Positions 5,338 to 7,843 of a stretch of DNA of 7,843 bases are shown here, piece after piece. Each line of letters begins with the position of its first letter. Positions within the stretch are counted from its first letter, which is position 1. The translations under genes and the position numbers were made by a program. The DNA comes from CAZLAJ01 sp964644605 (GTDB lineage Bacteria > Patescibacteriota > Microgenomatia > UBA1406 > GWC2-37-13). Location: contig CAZXWS010000016.1 of NCBI GenBank assembly GCA_964644605.1, positions 1 through 7,843 of the forward strand, in the 5' to 3' direction. Below the pieces are notes generated by a model that worked only from the letters and a program-made list of their open reading frames with translations, was not told the DNA's origin and ran no database searches.

Positions 5338-6353
5338 TTCAGAGAGCCTCCAATTACTGTAATCATACTTGAGGGCGGAACTGTATTAGTAAGCGTCTGA
5401 TTTGTTTTGATTACTGCACTAGAGGTATCGTAAAGAGAAGCAGCGATACCCAAATGTTGCGCAAGAGCTTCTGGGAATTTATTAATTTGATATGCATTAT
5501 TATATAAATACACCTGATCAACAGGAACTTTATACTTCTCTTCAATTGCAACCATAAATTTTTTTATTTCCATCTGTAAATCAGTAATAACCGGGTTTAA
5601 TATATCACTTATATTCACAGAGGATGTCGGATTAAATCCAATTGCTTTTAGTGCTTCCGTCGCTTTCTGATTGTCCACGTTTATATTTGCTTTGATTTCT
5701 TTAAGGAATAACTCAAATCCAATTTTTATAACATGAGAATCAGTCAAAAGCGAAAACTTATTATGAAAAAAATACAGTGAGGATGTAGAATAGCCGAAAT
5801 TAATAAAAATAGTCCCTTTTTTATCGACTGGTGGTTTATAAAACTGTGTAAAAAAACGACCAGAAGAACTTAACTCATTTTCTATTGACTCTGGGATCAA
5901 TCCGCTCTGTTCAATGAGGTTAGTAATATTAGATATTATTTTTTGAGAAGCAGCCACTATAAGAACAAGTAGATTATTATTAGTTTTATCCTCATATAAA
6001 ATCTCAAGGTCGAGTGCAGCCTCTTCCAAAGGGAGTGGAATAAACTGATCGGCTTGATACCGTATAGCCGATAATAATTCTTTTTCTTTTAGACGTGGCA
6101 TTTGAGTAATCTGTGCATAGGTATAGGCATCCGGAATTACAATATTGACATTTTTACTGGTAATTTTACTGGCTGCAAATAAAGTATCTATTATTTTTGC
6201 TGTCTCACTTGTAGCTTTCTCAGAAAGTAGATTAAAAAATAATGGCGTATTTTGCTGCTCTGTATATGAATTGAGGGAAACTTTATTGCCTTGTAAGGTA
6301 CAATCACATAAACGTATATAGTTTTCACCTAGCTCAACAGTAGTTTTACTCAT
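5334..6353 (-). CDS. pilM: Type IV pilus assembly protein PilM-like (actin/FtsA fold)
   Basis: PilM is a cytoplasmic actin-like protein that docks the N-terminus of PilN. The 339-residue product is close to the usual 350. The best family marker is QADQFIPLPLEEAALDLEI (100-118), matching the conserved PilM segment around IP.PLEE..LD. A second nucleotide-fold strand is at 181-196 (TIFINFGYSTSSLYFF), followed by the DSHVIKIGFELF segment, and the end ITVIGGSLK corresponds to the conserved C-terminal glycine motif. The phosphate loops are atypical: VELGEN (6-11) stands where GxDxG is expected, and N185 replaces an aspartate. There is no Shine-Dalgarno site before the ATG; a promoter candidate lies immediately upstream. 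It overlaps pilN by 4 bases. Confidence 0.9.
   Translation of the reverse strand: MSKTTVELGENYIRLCDCTLQGNKVSLNSYTEQQNTPLFFNLLSEKATSETAKIIDTLFAASKITSKNVNIVIPDAYTYAQITQMPRLKEKELLSAIRYQADQFIPLPLEEAALDLEILYEDKTNNNLLVLIVAASQKIISNITNLIEQSGLIPESIENELSSSGRFFTQFYKPPVDKKGTIFINFGYSTSSLYFFHNKFSLLTDSHVIKIGFELFLKEIKANINVDNQKATEALKAIGFNPTSSVNISDILNPVITDLQMEIKKFMVAIEEKYKVPVDQVYLYNNAYQINKFPEALAQHLGIAASLYDTSSAVIKTNQTLTNTVPPSSMITVIGGSLK
5347..5351 (-). promoter_or_regulatory. Shine-Dalgarno site GGAGG for pilN
   Basis: On the minus strand GGAGG lies 9 bases before the pilN ATG, inside the last codons of pilM (the IGGSLK end). It is the only strong Shine-Dalgarno site seen before any start codon in this window. 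Confidence 0.75.
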
Positions 6354-6359
6354 GTTTTA

Positions 6360-6388
6360 AGTATTAATAAAAATCGTATATAAGTCAA
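6360..6388 (-). promoter_or_regulatory. Candidate promoter for pilMNO, leaderless configuration
   Basis: On the minus strand TTGACT (6383-6388, 5/6 match to -35) and AATACT (6360-6365, 4/6 match to -10) are 17 bases apart. The -10 ends only 6 bases before the pilM ATG, so the transcript would start at or next to the start codon, consistent with the missing Shine-Dalgarno site. It sits in the 59-base gap after the pseudopilin genes, so pilMNO might be transcribed separately from them. Confidence 0.4.
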
Positions 6389-6412
6389 GTGGTGTGAGGA
6401 AATATAAATGCT

Positions 6413-6970
6413 TTAGTATGTCCTTAATTTAATTTTTGTCTGGTAATGCATTGAGGCAAGATCTTCGGGGCGAGTGCTTGTACCACTATTATAACTGATA
6501 TCAAAACTCAGAAAGACAATGGGTGATGGATATTCTTCTCCACGAGAACATGTAAATGTAAGATTTGAAACGATTAGTTTGGAAGTAGTGAGGTCAACCG
6601 GCTGAGCAAGGACAGCACTATTTGAACTTAATTTATTATTGGAAATTGAGTATATAAGCCATGAACCATTTTTATCTTTAATATAAAAATTTGAATTAGT
6701 ATATGAACTGTTTTTTGAGTTGCATTGTGCTGTAGTAAGGGTGCTTGAGGTGTATATTCCAATACCATAATTACGTATCACATTTTCGATACTACTCAGT
6801 GCAAAATCTCCTTCACGCTTTACTTGAGATAAACGATAAATCTTTGTCTGCTGCTGGAGCATAGTAAAGATTATCGAGAAAAGCGCCGGGAGAGCTAGTG
6901 AAATTACCCCAATTACTACTACCATCTCCACTAATGTAAATCCTTTTTTTTGCAAAATTTTTATTCCCAT
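6413..6970 (-). CDS. Type IV pilin-like protein, GspJ/PilW-like minor pseudopilin
   Basis: The 185-residue product starts MGIKILQKKGFTLVEMVVVI, a class III signal: prepilin peptidase should cut between G10 and F11, and the conserved glutamate is at mature position 5. A hydrophobic helix follows (about 11-33) and then the QVKREGDFALSSIENVIRN helix typical of the PilW/GspJ group. Two cysteines (in TAQCNS and TFTCSR) may form a disulfide. The frame stays open upstream to 7024, but the ATG at 6970 is preferred because it puts the signal at the N-terminus and overlaps the preceding gene by only 10 bases. A weak AGG lies 10 bases before it. The protein probably primes or caps the pilus rather than forming its body. 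Confidence 0.85.
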   Translation of the reverse strand: MGIKILQKKGFTLVEMVVVIGVISLALPALFSIIFTMLQQQTKIYRLSQVKREGDFALSSIENVIRNYGIGIYTSSTLTTAQCNSKNSSYTNSNFYIKDKNGSWLIYSISNNKLSSNSAVLAQPVDLTTSKLIVSNLTFTCSRGEEYPSPIVFLSFDISYNSGTSTRPEDLASMHYQTKIKLRTY

Positions 6971-7437
6971 ATTGTATATACCTGCTGAATTGGCACTGAA
7001 TAAGGAACACCATTTTCCTGCCATTCAACTAATACATTAACATTCACTTGATACACAGGCGATCCTTGCTTGGTAAGTGTTACTTCACGTTTAAAAATTA
7101 AAGGGTTTGTACCTGTGATACCTGTGTAATAAGGAGCAGCACAGTTACCTACAGCTGGGAAATCAGTTGCTGAAGTTATTTGGTCATTAAAACAATAGGT
7201 GTTGCCATTATTACCCCCTGCTTTCGAAACAAAATTATCCCAATTTATATCTTTTTCGGTACGTATCCACTCTGCGAGCTCTTCGGCATAGCGAGTTGCA
7301 AGCATACGATGCTCGTTCACTTTCATATGTTTTAATGATGCGACGCTCACCGTAATAGCTGCAATGAAAAAAATGCTGAGAATGGAGATGAACACTAATA
7401 CTTCAATGAGAGAAAAGCCTTCATTTTTTTCTACCAT
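6961..7437 (-). CDS. Type IV pilin-like protein, GspI/PilV-like minor pseudopilin
   Basis: The 158-residue product starts MVEKNEGFSLIEVLVFISIL; the predicted cut is between G7 and F8 with glutamate at mature position 5. The hydrophobic helix (about 8-32) leads into an amphipathic helix with YAEELAEWIRTEKDINW, a pattern common in PilV/GspI-type proteins, whose partner is normally the PilW/GspJ protein encoded next. Two cysteines (in TYCFND and GNCAAP) could pair. An upstream ATG at 7488 would add 17 residues before the signal peptide and is rejected. The gene ends IWE-stop, overlapping the next start by 10 bases, so the pair is very likely co-translated. No Shine-Dalgarno site is visible. Confidence 0.85.
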   Translation of the reverse strand: MVEKNEGFSLIEVLVFISILSIFFIAAITVSVASLKHMKVNEHRMLATRYAEELAEWIRTEKDINWDNFVSKAGGNNGNTYCFNDQITSATDFPAVGNCAAPYYTGITGTNPLIFKREVTLTKQGSPVYQVNVNVLVEWQENGVPYSVPIQQVYTIWE

Positions 7438-7504
7438 AAATACACTGTAGCATAAATAACATGAAGTAGCGAGTAGAGCATTTAGCATTAAGGAAATAAA
7501 TTAA

Positions 7505-7644
7505 GAGTTACGAGTGACGAATTACGAATGTAAATCCAAAATTCAAAGCTCAAATTCCAAATCAATGTCAAAATCCAAAAGAATATTTGGACTTTAGATT
7601 TTGGATTTGATTTGACATTAGGATTTTGAATTTTGGATTTAATG
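7505..7644. repeat. Heptamer array folding back on itself (second spacer, left part)
   Basis: Twenty consecutive 7-mers keep phase from GAGTTAC (7505-7511) through AATCCAA (7533-7539) to TTTTGGA (7631-7637). The first 18 bases (7505-7522) are identical to 1803-1820 of the first spacer. The two ends of the A/T-rich part are perfectly complementary over 16 bases (7532-7547 with 7625-7640), and AATGTCAAA and ATCCAAA inside also find partners, giving an imperfect hairpin of about 110 bases. No gene is present; bases 7438-7504 upstream hold nothing recognisable. Confidence 0.8.
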
Positions 7645-7649
7645 TTTAG

Positions 7650-7716
7650 GTACGGACAAGTCGCGCCGTGCCCCGTCTACCCCGCCATGGCGGGGGAAGT
7701 GTGGACCGTTCCCTAC
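7650..7716. repeat. 67-base palindromic element, GTAC/GTAG-ended (inverted copy)
   Basis: On the + strand it starts GTACGGACAAGT and ends ACCGTTCCCTAC, with a central CCCCGCCATGGCGGGG palindrome. Read on the minus strand it starts GTAGGGAACGGT like the copy at 2058-2126, shares the CCCGCCATG core and GACGGGG, and is flanked by the same GGT. Its + strand ends also match the 28-base hairpin in recG. No direct target duplication is visible. Confidence 0.7.
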
Positions 7717-7720
7717 ACCG

Positions 7721-7818
7721 AATACCAAATAACAAATACCCAATAACAATTTTTACTCGTAATTTGTCATTCGTAATTCGTAATTTTCAACTTATTGCTT
7801 ATTACTGAATACTAACTA
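7721..7818. repeat. Fourteen-unit heptamer array (second spacer, right part)
   Basis: Fourteen 7-mers run without a phase break, from AATACCA-type units (7721-7748) to TTCGTAA (7770-7783, two identical units) and CTTATTA (7798-7804). The TTCGTAA and CTCGTAA units are the reverse complements of GAATTAC and GAGTTAC on the left side of the palindromic element, so the whole spacer is a large, loose inverted repeat around that element. No gene is seen. Confidence 0.75.
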
Positions 7819-7820
7819 CT

Positions 7821-7843
7821 TTAATTACACGCAGGATCCGTAC
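7821..7843 (-). CDS. Possible 3' end of a pilin-like gene, cut by the window
   Basis: On the minus strand the last 23 bases can be read as TDPACN-stop. A terminal Pro-Ala-Cys stretch would fit the disulfide-containing tail of a pilin, and the neighbours are two pseudopilins on the same strand. The heptamer array stops exactly at the proposed stop codon. With six codons visible this is only a suggestion. Confidence 0.3.

Noticed and set aside
6971..7024. Longer N-terminus for the GspJ-like pseudopilin
   Set aside because: It would put 18 extra residues before the prepilin signal and overlap the preceding gene by more than 60 bases; the ATG at 6970 gives a standard signal peptide.
7438..7488. 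Longer N-terminus for the GspI-like pseudopilin
   Set aside because: The ATG at 7437 leaves the normal short charged leader before the G/F cleavage site; the extension would misplace it.

Overview
This AT-rich window of short, tightly packed housekeeping genes and a small type IV pilus cluster looks like a small-genome bacterium of the Candidate Phyla Radiation (Patescibacteria), most likely a Microgenomates-type lineage. That is an inference from gene content, the near absence of Shine-Dalgarno sites and the style of the intergenic repeats. Standard stop codon use is supported: TGA ends rnc, and an ATGA overlap joins pilM to pilN, so UGA is not recoded as glycine here.

Layout. Positions 1-1749 (+) hold the 3' part of recG, a replication-fork helicase. 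A 510-base gene-free stretch (1750-2259) is packed with 7-base-periodic DNA and two inverted-repeat elements. Then follow four + strand genes for ribosome and RNA metabolism: rpmF (L32, 49 aa), nusB, rnc (RNase III) and rpsP (S16). Two related stem-loops lie between nusB and rnc. The strand switches at a 39-base convergent junction (4038-4076). On the minus strand, read from right to left, are a possible pilin tail at the edge, a GspI/PilV-like pseudopilin, a GspJ/PilW-like pseudopilin, then pilM, pilN and pilO.

How the genes work together. NusB (antitermination), RNase III (rRNA processing), L32 and S16 form an rRNA and ribosome production block. PilM (cytoplasmic), PilN and PilO (single-span membrane proteins) should form the inner alignment platform of a type IV pilus, and the two pseudopilins should prime or cap the filament. 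No pilP or pilQ is visible after pilO, which suits an envelope without an outer membrane.

The most unusual material is non-coding. (1) Most of the larger spacers are built from degenerate 7-mers kept in strict phase for up to about 24 units, with the 7-mer drifting along the array. (2) A family of palindromic elements with GTAC/GTAG ends occurs three times, once inside the recG reading frame as a 28-base hairpin. (3) The rnc leader carries a long double-stranded stem-loop that is a candidate substrate for RNase III itself.
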